Positions 7,276-16,700 of a DNA stretch of 36,042 nucleotides are shown here, one piece after another. The stretch's first letter is position 1, and every line of letters begins with the position of its first letter. The notes under the pieces are model-generated. The model saw only the letters and a list, made by a program, of their open reading frames with translations, ran no database searches and had not been told where the DNA came from. This DNA is from Alphaproteobacteria bacterium (GTDB taxonomy: Bacteria > Pseudomonadota > Alphaproteobacteria > Micropepsales > Micropepsaceae), in assembly GCA_028871795.1 (NCBI GenBank), contig JAGWMG010000018.1, positions 1 to 36,042 on the forward strand. The letters are read 5' to 3'. The position numbers and the translations under genes are program-made.

Positions 7276-7437
7276 ATGATGTGGCTCACTGATATCGGTT
7301 TTTTGGTCCTGTTGCTGGTCGGCGCCGCATTCCTGTTGTCCCGTTGCGGCGGCTGCTGTGGCGGACACCACCATCACAAAGATAGGGCTGGTGCGGGGTC
7401 GACCGCACAGCATGGTTCTGGGCATTCTTCAATCTAA
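7276..7437 (+). CDS. Small membrane protein with CGGCCGGHHHH metal-binding motif
   Basis: A 53-residue protein: one transmembrane helix (about 7-22) followed by RCGGCCGGHHHHK and a Gly/His/Ser tail. The Cys-Cys and four-His run looks made for binding soft metal ions such as Cu. A GGAGG site 5 bp upstream supports the ATG at 7276; a second ATG at 7279 is equally spaced. Small TM-plus-His proteins are common in copper islands, and this one begins the run of small exported proteins that ends at cusCBA. Function otherwise unknown. The 163 bp before it hold two TGGCCAC direct repeats and no gene. Confidence 0.6.
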   Translation: MMWLTDIGFLVLLLVGAAFLLSRCGGCCGGHHHHKDRAGAGSTAQHGSGHSSI

Positions 7438-7501
7438 CTGCGACTAAGTCGCATATTGCGGGTCAAAAGATGCGCGGATACCGTTTGATGATCAGGCAAG
7501 G

Positions 7502-7861
7502 GTGCTCGCCGTGAGAGCTTTTGTTGCTCTGCTTGTTGCAATTGTTTTTCTGCTCACCGGAATCCCCGGTGCGGTTGCAGCAGCCGCGCCCTCAACGGAC
7601 GCCATGACCATGCATGCCAACATGGGCCCGACGCATCAGGCACCATGCTGCGATCACTCCATGCCCATGCAGAAACACGGCACGCCGTGCAAAAGCAATG
7701 CAAACTGCATGGGCATGTTGAGCTGTTACGGCACGCCAGCCATCACTGCGAACGTCCCGCCCATGCTGCCTCTTGCTTACGCACGCTCAGCATCATGGCA
7801 CGTCCAGGGACCGGGTCCCGGTCTCGCGCTGCAGCCTGACAATCCTCCTCCCATCGCTTGA
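7502..7861 (+). CDS. Exported Cys/His/Met-rich small protein
   Basis: A 119-residue protein with a signal peptide (cleavage near AVAAAA, residues 24-29). The central segment is packed with possible copper ligands: MHANM, HQAPCCDHSMPMQKHG, C63, C69, MGM and C75. The C-terminus is Pro/Gly-rich. I do not recognise a named family. The content and the cusCBA neighbourhood suggest periplasmic copper binding or sensing. The start is uncertain: GTG at 7502 or GTG at 7511, both giving a usable signal peptide. Confidence 0.6.
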   Translation: MLAVRAFVALLVAIVFLLTGIPGAVAAAAPSTDAMTMHANMGPTHQAPCCDHSMPMQKHGTPCKSNANCMGMLSCYGTPAITANVPPMLPLAYARSASWHVQGPGPGLALQPDNPPPIA

Positions 7862-8026
7862 CGAGCTGATCGCGCCGCCCGGCTATAGCCGGGACGCGGT
7901 AGCACGCGGGCATCTCTGTTGTGACGGCCCCAGCACCGCTTCCTTGCCTGAGCCTCCGCGACGAACGCGACACTTTCCAGTCATCAGTTTCGTCATTGCG
8001 CCCGATGCCGGGCAGGAGGAGAAGCC

Positions 8027-8458
8027 ATGAACACGAACGCAAGAAAGACCACTCTCATTGCTGCGGCAACTATCGCCGCCGCATTGCTCGCCGGACCCGC
8101 TGTTGCGGGCGGGCAATTTCACAGGATGCCGGCCGATTACGGCAAAATGTTCCCCACCTATGAAATCCGCATCGTCAACGTTCCGTCCGGCCGGACAACC
8201 CCGCTCACCATCCAGGTCATCAACAAGGAGACGGGCGAGCTCGTGACAAACGCAGATGTCACGATGCGTCACCGGCATTGGCTCGGCATCAAAGGCGTGC
8301 CGCAGTTTCAATATGTTCAGCTCGCGCTGAAGCCAGATGGGCGTGGTGATTACGTTTGTCCGAACGGCGCGCTGTTCTATGGCGACAAGATTATTCTGCG
8401 CGCGCAGATACCTGGCGAGCCATCGGCCACCTGGGTGACGCTCGCGGCCAATCAATAA
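8027..8458 (+). CDS. Exported beta-sandwich protein, FixH/YtkA-like
   Basis: A 143-residue protein with a signal peptide (cleavage near AVAGG, residue 28). The mature part looks like a single Ig-like beta domain (YEIRIVNVPSG, PLTIQVINKETGELV, ADVTMRHRHWLGIKG, DYVCPNGALFYGDKIILRAQ). This resembles FixH/YtkA-like domains, which accompany copper-efflux and cytochrome-oxidase genes. MRHRHW adds His residues that could bind metal. A second protein of this build is at 10618. The start has an AGGAGGAG site 5 bp before the ATG. The exact role is unknown. Confidence 0.6.
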   Translation: MNTNARKTTLIAAATIAAALLAGPAVAGGQFHRMPADYGKMFPTYEIRIVNVPSGRTTPLTIQVINKETGELVTNADVTMRHRHWLGIKGVPQFQYVQLALKPDGRGDYVCPNGALFYGDKIILRAQIPGEPSATWVTLAANQ

Positions 8459-8465
8459 CCGCGGC

Positions 8466-8501
8466 ATTGCCGGAAGCCGGATCGTTCCGGCTTCCGGCAA
8501 T
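8466..8501. terminator. Perfect 16-bp hairpin after the FixH-like gene
   Basis: ATTGCCGGAAGCCGGA and its exact reverse complement flank a TCGT loop, starting 7 bp after the stop codon at 8458. The stem is very stable but no T-run follows. It may be a factor-dependent terminator, an mRNA-stabilising hairpin or a REP-like element. Confidence 0.55.
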
Positions 8502-8544
8502 CACCCGGATGAACGGATCGCAGAAATCCCGAGCGGAGAAGAAG

Positions 8545-9141
8545 ATGTCTACTAATTCGAACCACGCGGCTCGATCGGCTACGGTCACCTCGCACAACGT
8601 GAACTTTGTCATGGGTGCGGTGGTGACGGCGCTGGCGCTGATGGCGCTCGGCAAGCCCGTTCATGCTGCCGACATGCAGGCCTTGCCAGCCCAAGACGCA
8701 GCAATTGTACGTGAGACCTGCATCGATATCGTGGGGGCCGAAAAGGGCACGGCTCTCTATCAAGGCTGCACGGACAGCCTGTCTCAAACCGTGCGTTCCC
8801 AACGTCGAGCAGCGACGCTCAGCAGGAGTTCCAACGATTGTGAGAAAGCGGGGCCGAAGCACGATACCGCGGCGTTTTCGACCTGTGTTTTACGGGATCG
8901 GGACGCCTACATCTCGGCGCACGACAGACAGCTGGCAGCAGCCGTCATTTCAAAAACCCCTGTGGACGTGCCGACAGAACTTCTCGGAAGGTCGTTCATT
9001 GAAAGCACGCCTGCGAGCCGCCACCGCAAAAAAGAATATGCCTGCGCCCAACTCGGTTTGTCTCCGGATAGCGACAGTTTTGGACAATGTGTCGCCGATC
9101 TCGAGGCTGCACTCGATCCGCTGCTTCGGCCGTCCGGCTGA
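8545..9141 (+). CDS. Exported protein of unknown function with paired cysteines
   Basis: A 198-residue protein whose first ~42 residues contain a long signal sequence (hydrophobic VMGAVVTALALMAL, then VHAAD). The mature part is largely helical, with six cysteines (at RETCID, YQGCTD, NDCEKAG, FSTCVL, YACAQLG, FGQCVA) that could form three disulphides. This reads as a repeated C-x10-15-C helical module, and the spacing suggests internal duplication. I do not recognise the family. The start at 8545 follows GGAGAAGAAG. It lies inside the copper cluster, so a periplasmic role there is likely but unproven. Confidence 0.6.
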   Translation: MSTNSNHAARSATVTSHNVNFVMGAVVTALALMALGKPVHAADMQALPAQDAAIVRETCIDIVGAEKGTALYQGCTDSLSQTVRSQRRAATLSRSSNDCEKAGPKHDTAAFSTCVLRDRDAYISAHDRQLAAAVISKTPVDVPTELLGRSFIESTPASRHRKKEYACAQLGLSPDSDSFGQCVADLEAALDPLLRPSG

Positions 9142-9169
9142 CGGTTGTCAGTATTTGGGAGACTCTACT

Positions 9170-9364
9170 ATGCGCACAAAAATCGCCCTCGTCGTATTCC
9201 TGGCAATCGCGGGGTACTTTCTCGTCACGGAGCACAGCGCTCACTTAGCGCTCGCCATTCCCTATCTGCCCTGGCTGCTTCTGCTCGCTTGTCCGCTGAT
9301 GCATCTGTTCATGCATCACGGTCACAGCGAACGAGACACTGGCAGTCAGCACAACCATCATTGA
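9170..9364 (+). CDS. DUF2933 small membrane protein
   Basis: A 64-residue protein with two short hydrophobic segments (4-18 and 26-48) and a His-rich end: ACPLMHLFMHHGH then QHNHH. The TEHSAHLALAIPYLP and CPLMHLFMHHGH motifs are those of DUF2933, a family found beside copper-efflux genes whose His/Met tail is thought to hold metal. The ATG at 9170 follows TTTGGGAGAC. It is close to the ICMT-like methyltransferase gene, a frequent DUF2933 neighbour as far as I recall. Confidence 0.8.
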   Translation: MRTKIALVVFLAIAGYFLVTEHSAHLALAIPYLPWLLLLACPLMHLFMHHGHSERDTGSQHNHH

Positions 9365-9380
9365 AGACGAGGTTGGCGTG

Positions 9381-9914
9381 ATGGCCATGGAAACGCGGCG
9401 GACAAGGCGTCGGGAAGCTCGGGCTCTTCGGAGACTGCCACAGTTTCTGAAGGATCGCTTGGTCGCCAAGCTGATTCTGGCTGCGGTCGTGCTGGTGCTG
9501 GCCTCAATGATCCCGTTGCTCGCCTACGGGCCGCCCTGGGTGACGAAGACTTCTGTACCCCGTCTTCGCACCGTGATTGTGATCGACGAGCACAAGCCGA
9601 TCACCTCCGATCTCGTGCGTGCACGCCAATGCAAACCATGGGCGGTCTGTCGCAACGGCAAAGACGGGATCATCGTCGTCGTTCTGAAGAGCGGTGGCAT
9701 GCCGGCTTATCCGACCACTGCCGTCGTCCAAACTGATGAGAACTGTGCGCCTGACATCTACGGCAATTCACACTGCAAGAACCGTCTTCAGCTGGCGAGC
9801 GGCGGGGATATTACGGTTCAGAACAGCCACAACATGCAGATCTACCCCTGTCTAAAGCCGGACGAGGTTGTCGAGGTTCAGCCTCAACGCCCCGCAATTG
9901 CGGCAGTTCACTGA
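9381..9914 (+). CDS. Membrane-anchored protein conserved in copper clusters
   Basis: A 177-residue protein: a very basic N-terminus, one transmembrane helix (about 31-48) and a periplasmic domain. The C-terminal half (NCAPDIYGNSHCKN..., a GGDITV strand, then NSHNMQ and PCLKPDEVVEV) matches a pattern I remember from unnamed proteins next to copper genes, with a conserved Cys, His-Cys and PCL-P-E. The family has no established function that I know of. ATG 9381 is preferred to GTG 9378. Its stop overlaps the next start (TGATG), so the two are translationally coupled. Confidence 0.6.
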   Translation: MAMETRRTRRREARALRRLPQFLKDRLVAKLILAAVVLVLASMIPLLAYGPPWVTKTSVPRLRTVIVIDEHKPITSDLVRARQCKPWAVCRNGKDGIIVVVLKSGGMPAYPTTAVVQTDENCAPDIYGNSHCKNRLQLASGGDITVQNSHNMQIYPCLKPDEVVEVQPQRPAIAAVH

Positions 9915-10594
9915 TGGAGCAGAAGATGACCAATAATGCCCATGACCTTGCGCAATCCTACGGCCTCTGGAGCCTAGTGCTGATCAATTCGGCCGTGTTC
10001 ATTCTCTTTGCTTACAGCTTCTTCAAGCCGCGAACCAAGCGTGACTGGCGCTCGTTCGGCGCGTTCAGCGCCTTTCTCGTGGCCTTATTCACCGAAATGT
10101 ACGGATTTCCGCTGACGATCTTCCTGCTTTCGGGCTGGCTGCAAACGCACTACCCAAACGTCCAATGGTTCTCACACGATTCCGGTCATCTGCTTGATAT
10201 GATGTTCGGCTGGAAGGCCAACCCGCATTTTGGCCCTTTCCACATCTTGAGCTTTGTCTTTATTGGCGGCGGCTTCATCCTAATCTCGTCGGGCTGGAGT
10301 GTGCTCTACCAAACTCAGAAGAACCACGAAATCGCGACCACAGGGCCTTACGCCCGCGTGCGCCATCCCCAATATGACGGGTTCATCCTCATCATGTTCG
10401 GGTTCCTGCTACAGTGGCCGACGATCTTGACCGTCGCGATGTTCCCCGTCCTGGTCGTCATGTACCTGCTGCTTGCCCGTGCCGAGGAACGCGAAGCGGT
10501 CGCGGAATTCGGATCGGCCTACGCCCAATACAAGCGCGCGGTACCTCGGTTCATTCCCCGCCCGTGGCGGCGGTTCAGTCCGGCAATTTCGTAA
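9914..10594 (+). CDS. ICMT/PEMT-family membrane methyltransferase
   Basis: A 226-residue protein with about five transmembrane helices. Its C-terminal part carries the isoprenylcysteine/phospholipid methyltransferase signature TTGPYARVRHPQYDGFILI (the SAM-binding RHP-Y-G motif), and a terminal EERE...FGSAYAQYKRAVPRFIP. These enzymes transfer a methyl group from SAM to a membrane-bound acceptor. In bacteria the substrate is rarely known, and members are often found in metal-resistance clusters. It overlaps the upstream gene; a second start at 9926 (MTNNAH) is possible. The membrane location and fold are secure, the substrate is not. Confidence 0.8.
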   Translation: MEQKMTNNAHDLAQSYGLWSLVLINSAVFILFAYSFFKPRTKRDWRSFGAFSAFLVALFTEMYGFPLTIFLLSGWLQTHYPNVQWFSHDSGHLLDMMFGWKANPHFGPFHILSFVFIGGGFILISSGWSVLYQTQKNHEIATTGPYARVRHPQYDGFILIMFGFLLQWPTILTVAMFPVLVVMYLLLARAEEREAVAEFGSAYAQYKRAVPRFIPRPWRRFSPAIS

Positions 10595-10617
10595 AGGTCC
10601 AACTTAGGAGGTTCGTT

Positions 10618-11034
10618 ATGCAGTTTTCGTCCACGATGTTCAAAGCCGCTGCGGTCGTGGTGTTCTTGGCCGGTGTTTCGCCCGCGGTTGCGGGCTCGGC
10701 GCAAGGCTATCGTTTTGAGCTGGCAGGGCCCGCGGCGCCGGCGGGAGCCGGCCAGCACAGTGTTTCTGTACGGCTGATCCGCGCATCCGACGGCAAGCCA
10801 GTGTCAGGCGCCACCTTCACCGGCACGCGCCTCGACATGGGCCCCGAGAATATGGCGTCGATGACAGCGCCCGTGAGGGAAATCCCTAATAGCGCATCGG
10901 GCGTTTACTCCTTCTCATTCGACGATGCGGCCGTCTGGAAGTGGAAGGGGGACTGGGCATTGAGCCTGACCGCCAAGCTTCCGGGTGCGCCGCAGGCCGT
11001 GTCTGGCCGAATTATCTTCCACGCCGGGACGTAA
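10618..11034 (+). CDS. Exported FixH/YtkA-like protein upstream of cusC
   Basis: A 138-residue protein with a signal peptide (cleavage near AVAGSA, residue 25) and one beta-sandwich domain: YRFELAGP, QHSVSVRLIRASDGKPVSGA, MGPENM, SGVYSFSFDDAAVWKWKGDWALSLTA. The DGKPVSGA and M-P-NM elements are those of FixH/YtkA-like proteins found at the head of copper RND operons. An AGGAGG lies 7 bp before the ATG. It ends one base before cusC begins, so it is the first gene of the cus operon proper. It may bind Cu in the periplasm, which is inferred from the family's company. Confidence 0.72.
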   Translation: MQFSSTMFKAAAVVVFLAGVSPAVAGSAQGYRFELAGPAAPAGAGQHSVSVRLIRASDGKPVSGATFTGTRLDMGPENMASMTAPVREIPNSASGVYSFSFDDAAVWKWKGDWALSLTAKLPGAPQAVSGRIIFHAGT

Positions 11035-11035
11035 C

Positions 11036-12313
11036 ATGCGCACTTTCCTCCTGACGCCGGCAGTGGCGCTTTGGCTTCTGTTGTTGTCGTTCGCCGCTGC
11101 CGGCGCAGCGCCGGCAGAGCAGCCGGCAAAGGCGCTTCTGTATCCTGACCCGTTCGTAGAGCAGGTCCTGCAGCGCAATGCGATGATCCGGGCCCGGGAA
11201 GCCGGTCATGATGCCGCCGTGGCCCGGATCACCTCGGCGGGCGCACTCGACGATCCAATGGTCTCCTATGTGTCTGCGCCGGAGACATTTGGAACGATGA
11301 TGGGCTACCGTCAAAACATCCAAGTCAGTCAGCGTATCCCCTGGCCCGGCACCCTGACCTTGCGCAGTGAAGCGGCTCGCGCCGATGCCGACTCTGCCGA
11401 ATACAAGGTTGCGGATATCCGCCTGAAACTGGCAGCCCAAGCCCGCGCCACCTACGCAGATTGGTATTACGTTCATCGCGCGATCGCGATCAACAAAGCC
11501 ACCATCACGATTGTCGAACGCCTCAAGAGTGTGGCTGCAGCAGCCTACGCCTCCGGTCAGGCGCCGGAGCAGGATGTCTTGCAGGCGGAAGTCGAGCTGA
11601 CGCGCCTGCAGAACCAATCGTTGGAACTCGAACAGCGCCGCCGCGCAGTCCAGGCGCAGATCAACAATCTGCTCAACGCTGATCCTGACAGCCTTGTCGG
11701 GGCGCCCGATGCGCTTCCCACGCCACCGTTTCTCATGGCTTACGCGGAACTGGAAGCGGCCGCTCTGGCGCAGTACCCGGCCCTCAAGAGTCTCGACGCA
11801 ACGGTTGCGGCGAACCGCGAACGCGTCGAGGTGGCGCGGAAGGGTTTCTATCCCAACATCACCCTGATGGCTGGAGAGAACACGCTCATGTCGCCGGCAT
11901 CGATGCAGCCGAGCGTCGGAATCGCCATCAACATTCCGATCAGCGGTATGCACGAAGGCGAGCTTGACATGGCGCACGCAAATCTTCGCCAAAGCGAGTC
12001 CGAGCTGATTGCAGCGCAATCGCAGCTGCTTAGCGATCTGGACGCCACGTGTGCCGGGGTCCAACAGGCCCGAGACACGATCGACCTCTACGACAAACGT
12101 CTCGTTCCGCTCGCGGGGCTTAATCTCAAAGCGGCCGAATCCGACTACCGCACCGGCGCGGGTGATTTTCTCAAGCTCATCACCGCCGAGCAGCAGGACC
12201 TTATGGTCGAGCTGGAACAGGAGCGCGCCCGCGCCGATCTTTACACGCGTCTCGCAGCCCTCGACTACGAAACCGGCGGGGCCGTTTTCACCAATCTGGA
12301 GTCAAAGCCATGA
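11036..12313 (+). CDS. cusC: TolC-family outer-membrane channel of copper efflux
   Basis: A 425-residue outer-membrane efflux protein. It has a signal peptide (to about GAAPA, residue 25) and then the two-fold TolC repeat of long helices: LKLAAQARATYADWYYVHRA and LTRLQNQSLELEQRR in the first half, DMAHANLRQSESELIAAQSQ and EQQDLMVELEQERARADL in the second. It forms the channel through the outer membrane for the CusB/CusA pump encoded next. The ATG directly follows the previous stop; its own stop overlaps cusB as ATGA. The name follows operon position, since TolC proteins are weakly specific in sequence. Confidence 0.88.
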   Translation: MRTFLLTPAVALWLLLLSFAAAGAAPAEQPAKALLYPDPFVEQVLQRNAMIRAREAGHDAAVARITSAGALDDPMVSYVSAPETFGTMMGYRQNIQVSQRIPWPGTLTLRSEAARADADSAEYKVADIRLKLAAQARATYADWYYVHRAIAINKATITIVERLKSVAAAAYASGQAPEQDVLQAEVELTRLQNQSLELEQRRRAVQAQINNLLNADPDSLVGAPDALPTPPFLMAYAELEAAALAQYPALKSLDATVAANRERVEVARKGFYPNITLMAGENTLMSPASMQPSVGIAINIPISGMHEGELDMAHANLRQSESELIAAQSQLLSDLDATCAGVQQARDTIDLYDKRLVPLAGLNLKAAESDYRTGAGDFLKLITAEQQDLMVELEQERARADLYTRLAALDYETGGAVFTNLESKP

Positions 12314-13767
12314 ACCGACGCGACATAATCATCGTCGCCGCTGTGGCCGCTGCTCTCGTCGTCGTCGGAGTGGGAGGTTTTCTCGCCGGACGCGGTGGTC
12401 CCCAAGTCGCAATTGCAAGCGACCCTCTCGCAGTGCGCAAACCGCTCTATTGGGTCTCGTCCATGGACCCGACTTACCGCAGGGACAAGCCGGGCAAGGA
12501 CAGCATGGGCATGGACCTCGTTCCCGTCTACCCGAGCGGCAATGGCGGTGGGACGCCGAGCGACGTGCAGATCTCATCCGCCGTCGTCAACAACATCGGG
12601 GTGCGTACCGCTGTCGTCCAGCAGGGCTCACTGGCGCATCGGATAGAAACCGTTGGCTATGTCGGCTATGACGAGAACACGCTGGCGACGATCGATACGC
12701 GGGCGGAAGGCTGGATCGAGAAACTGGACGTCAAGGCCGTCGGCGATACCGTAAAGCGCGGTCAGCGGCTCTATGAGTTGTTCTCGCCCAAGCTCGCCAC
12801 GGCGGAGACGGAGTACCTCACGGCTCTGAGTAGCCATGTTCCAGACCTGATTGCCGCGGCGCGCGAGCGCCTCCGCGCCTTGGGTTTTTCTGGCGGGCAA
12901 ATCCAGGAGCTGGCGAGGACACGCCATGCCACCGACCGGGTGGCCCGCTACGCGGACAGCAATGGTGTGGTGGTCAGCCTTGGCGTGCGCGAAGGCGCTT
13001 ATGTCACGCCGGCGATGGAGGTGATGAAGGTGGCGGATTTGTCGACCGTCTGGGTTCTGGCCGAGATCGACGAAGCCGACGCTGCGCAGGTCAGCACCGG
13101 CCAGAAAGCCGTTGCCGAGTTCGATACCTTTCCCGGCCAACCTCGTGAAGGGCGTGTGGAGTATGTCTATCCCGACATGAACGCTGCCACACGGACCGCG
13201 AAGGTGCGCCTGCGCTTCGACAATGCGGACGGCAAGCTGCAGCCGAACATGTATGCCCATGTCGCGATCCTGGCGTCGCCAGATCACGAGGCGGTCTACA
13301 TTCCGAGCTCGGCCTTGATCAGGACAGGACAGAGCGAACGCGTCGCCTTGGCGCTCGGTGACGGTCGCTATGACATCTGTCCCGTCGTGGCGGGATACGA
13401 GTCGGGCGGTGTCGTGCAGATACTCAAAGGGCTTGTACCTGGCCAGAAGGTCGTCGTGTCCTCGCAGTTTCTCATCGACTCGGAGGCCAACCTGGATGCC
13501 GCCGCGCTGCGGCTCGGCGCCGACCGGTCACAATGCGATCAGGCGGCAAGAGTTCAGACTGGGATGAACGCCAACCCACCAGCGACAGCGCCGCCGCCCA
13601 AGTCCAACGGCTCAACCATGATCATGCCCGACGGCTCGGTGATGAAAATGCCGTCCCAGACGTCTGCTCCCGCGAAGCAAAAACCCGATGGCACCTACAT
13701 GCGGATGCCTGACGGATCGCTGATGAAGATGCCGACACCTGCGGGCCAGAGGGATCATGCCCAATGA
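12310..13767 (+). CDS. cusB: CusB-like periplasmic adaptor with Met-rich tail
   Basis: A 485-residue membrane-fusion protein. An N-terminal anchor helix (7-27) is followed by a heavy-metal-binding stretch (47-73) with the YW...MDP...DKPGKDSMGMDLVPVY pattern. M52, M66 and M68 match the CusB methionines M49, M64 and M66 that receive Cu(I) from CusF. Then come the lipoyl/hairpin region and a beta-barrel. The last ~50 residues are unusual: two copies of a MPDGS-x-MKMP unit (13615-13737) add methionines not present in E. coli CusB. Overlaps with cusC and cusA (ATGA each) show one transcript. It links the inner-membrane pump to the outer-membrane channel. Confidence 0.92.
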   Translation: MNRRDIIIVAAVAAALVVVGVGGFLAGRGGPQVAIASDPLAVRKPLYWVSSMDPTYRRDKPGKDSMGMDLVPVYPSGNGGGTPSDVQISSAVVNNIGVRTAVVQQGSLAHRIETVGYVGYDENTLATIDTRAEGWIEKLDVKAVGDTVKRGQRLYELFSPKLATAETEYLTALSSHVPDLIAAARERLRALGFSGGQIQELARTRHATDRVARYADSNGVVVSLGVREGAYVTPAMEVMKVADLSTVWVLAEIDEADAAQVSTGQKAVAEFDTFPGQPREGRVEYVYPDMNAATRTAKVRLRFDNADGKLQPNMYAHVAILASPDHEAVYIPSSALIRTGQSERVALALGDGRYDICPVVAGYESGGVVQILKGLVPGQKVVVSSQFLIDSEANLDAAALRLGADRSQCDQAARVQTGMNANPPATAPPPKSNGSTMIMPDGSVMKMPSQTSAPAKQKPDGTYMRMPDGSLMKMPTPAGQRDHAQ

Positions 13768-16700
13768 TCGCAGCATTGATCCGCTGGTCGCTCAAGAACC
13801 GTGCCTTCGTCATCCTGGGCATGATCGCCATTGTTATTGCAGGCCTCTACGCCTTGCAGCGCACGGCGGTCGATGCCATCCCGGATCTATCGGATATCCA
13901 AGTGATCATAAAGACGCCTTATCCCGGGCAGGCGCCGCAGGTGGTCCAGGACCAGATCACATATCCACTCGAGACGGCGATGTTGGCTGTTCCTGGCGCA
14001 ACGGTGGTGCGGGGCTATTCTTTCTTCGGCGACTCCTACGTTTATGTGATCTTCAAGGACGGCACGGATCTTTATTGGGCGCGTTCGCGTGTCCTCGAAT
14101 ACCTCAACCAGGTCTCTGGTAGTTTGCCGGCAGATGCCCATCCCAGCCTGGGACCTGATGCGACCGGCGTAGGCTGGGTCTACGAATACGCCCTGATCGA
14201 CAAGACCGGGCAACACGACCTGTCACAGCTCACCAGCCTGCAGGACTGGTTCCTAAAATACGAACTGCAGACCGTTCCGGGCGTCGCCGAAGTTGCGACC
14301 GTCGGCGGCATGGTCAAGCAGTACCAGGTGGTCGTCGATCCCGACAAGCTGCGCGCCTTTGGCCTGACGCTTGCGCAGGTCAAGATGGCGATCCAGAGGG
14401 GTAATCAGGAAACGGGAGGAGCCGTCGTCGAACTCGCCGAGGCCGAATACATGGTCCGGGCTACGGGTTACATCAAGAACATCAAGAACCTTCTGGCCGT
14501 TCCGCTGAAGGTCGACGCCAACGGCGTGCCCGTCCAGCTCAAGGATGTGGCCGAGGTGCGCCTTGGTCCGCAAATCCGGCGCGGTATCGCCGAATTGAAT
14601 GGGCGCGGCGACGTCGTTGGCGCTGCCATTGTCATGCGCTACGGCGAAAATGCGCAAAAGGTCATCGATGGCGTGAAGGCCCGCCTTGCTTCGCTCAAGG
14701 CAAGCCTGCCTCCCGGTGTCGAAATCGTTCCGACCTACGATCGCTCTCAGCTCATCGCCCGCGCCATCGACAATCTGCGCGAGAAGTTGATCGAGGAGTT
14801 CATCGTCGTGGCGCTGATCTGCGGCGTGTTCCTCTTCCATTTTCGCTCGTCGCTGGTCGCCATCATCAGCCTGCCGCTCGGCATCCTGATGGCCTTCGTG
14901 GTCATGTGGATGCAGGGCCTCAACGCCAATATCATGTCGCTAGGCGGCATCGCCATCGCCATCGGCGCCATGGTCGACGGCGCCATCGTGATGATCGAGA
15001 ACCTCCATAAGCATCAAGAGCGCGAACCCATCACCGAAGAGAATCATTGGCGCATCGTGGCCAACGCGACGACCGAGGTCGGTCCGCCCTTGTTTTTCTC
15101 ACTTCTGATCATCACGCTGAGCTTCATCCCGGTGTTGAGCCTGGAGGGCCAGGCCGGGCGGATGTTCTCGCCGCTTGCGTACACGAAGATTTATGCGATG
15201 GCCGCCGCTGCTGGCTTGGCCGTCACGGTGATTCCCGTCCTGATGGGCTACTTCATCCGCGGTAAAATCACGCCGGAGCACAAGAATCCTGTGAACCGAG
15301 CGCTCCATACGCTCTATCGGCCGGTGATTGACCAAGTGGTGACAAAACCATGGCCGGTGATCATTGCCGGTATTGTCATCATCTTTGCCGGCCTGTGGCC
15401 CGCTCTGCGTGTCGGCTCCGAGTTCATGCCGCCGTTGGACGAAGGCGATCTGCTTTACATGCCGTCGGCCCATCCTGGCATATCGGTCGACAAGGCCCGA
15501 CAGGTTCTGCAACAGGCCGACAAGCTGATCATGACCGTGCCGGAGGTGAAGTCGGTCTTCGGCAAGATGGGCCGGGCCCAGACAGCGACCGATCCGGCGC
15601 CGCTGTCGATGGTAGAGTCGGTCATCCAGCTGAAGCCAAAGTCGGAATGGCCCAGTGGCGTGACTAGCGAGGATGTGCGCAACCAGTTGGAACAGCGCGT
15701 AAAGATTCCTGGCCTCACCAATGTGTGGGTGATGCCGATCAAGACGCGCATCGACATGTTGTCGACGGGCATCAAGACGCCCGTCGGTGTCAAGGTCAGC
15801 GGTCCGGATCTGGATCAAATACAGAAGATAGGCACTCAACTCGAACAGATACTGCCGGGCGTACAGGGCACGGCGTCCGTGTATTCCGAGCGGGTGGCCG
15901 GGGGACGCTACATCAAGATCGACATTGATCGCGACAAGGCGGCCCGGTACGGCCTCAATATTGGGGACATCCAGGACGTGGTGCGCACGGCAATCGGCGG
16001 CATGAATGTCAGCGAGACCGTCGAGGGGTTGGAACGCTATCCCGTCAACATCCGCTATCCCCAGGAATGGCGCGATACGCCCGCGCGACTGCGCCAGCTG
16101 CCGGTCGTCACAGCCACGGGTGGACATATCGCCCTGGGTGATGTCGCCAACGTGCAGATCGAAGATGGCCCACCGATGATCAAGAGTGAAGGTGCGCGGC
16201 TGACCGGATGGACCTATGTAGACATCCAGGGGCGCGACGTGGGCTCCTACGTTGAAGCAGCCAAGAAGCTGGTTGCCGATAAAATCAAGCTGCCGCCAGG
16301 CTACGCCCTGACCTGGTCCGGACAGTACGAGTACATGCAGAAGGCCAAGGAGAACTTGAAACTCGTCGTGCCTCTCACCGTCGTTCTGATCGGACTGCTG
16401 CTCTACATGGCGTTCCGAAGCGTACCGCAAGTGCTGCTCATCATGGGAACGCTGCCTATGGCGCTGTCGGGCGGGCTCTGGTTCATGTATCTGCTCGGCT
16501 ACAACCTCTCCGTCGCCGTCGACGTCGGTTTCATCGCGCTGGCCGGCGTGACCGCGGAGATCGGCGTCGTGATGGTGGTGTACCTCAACCAATCCGTCGG
16601 CGCTTATCTTGAGCGCTGCGAGAACGAGGAACGCAAGCCGATCTACGAGGGTGTGCGGGATGCGGTCCGCGATGGCGCTCTCTTGCGTCTGCGGCCAATT

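Noticed and set aside
11012..12064. Minus-strand frame of 350 codons opposite cusC
   Set aside because: Shadow of the TolC-family gene; no start signal or domain.
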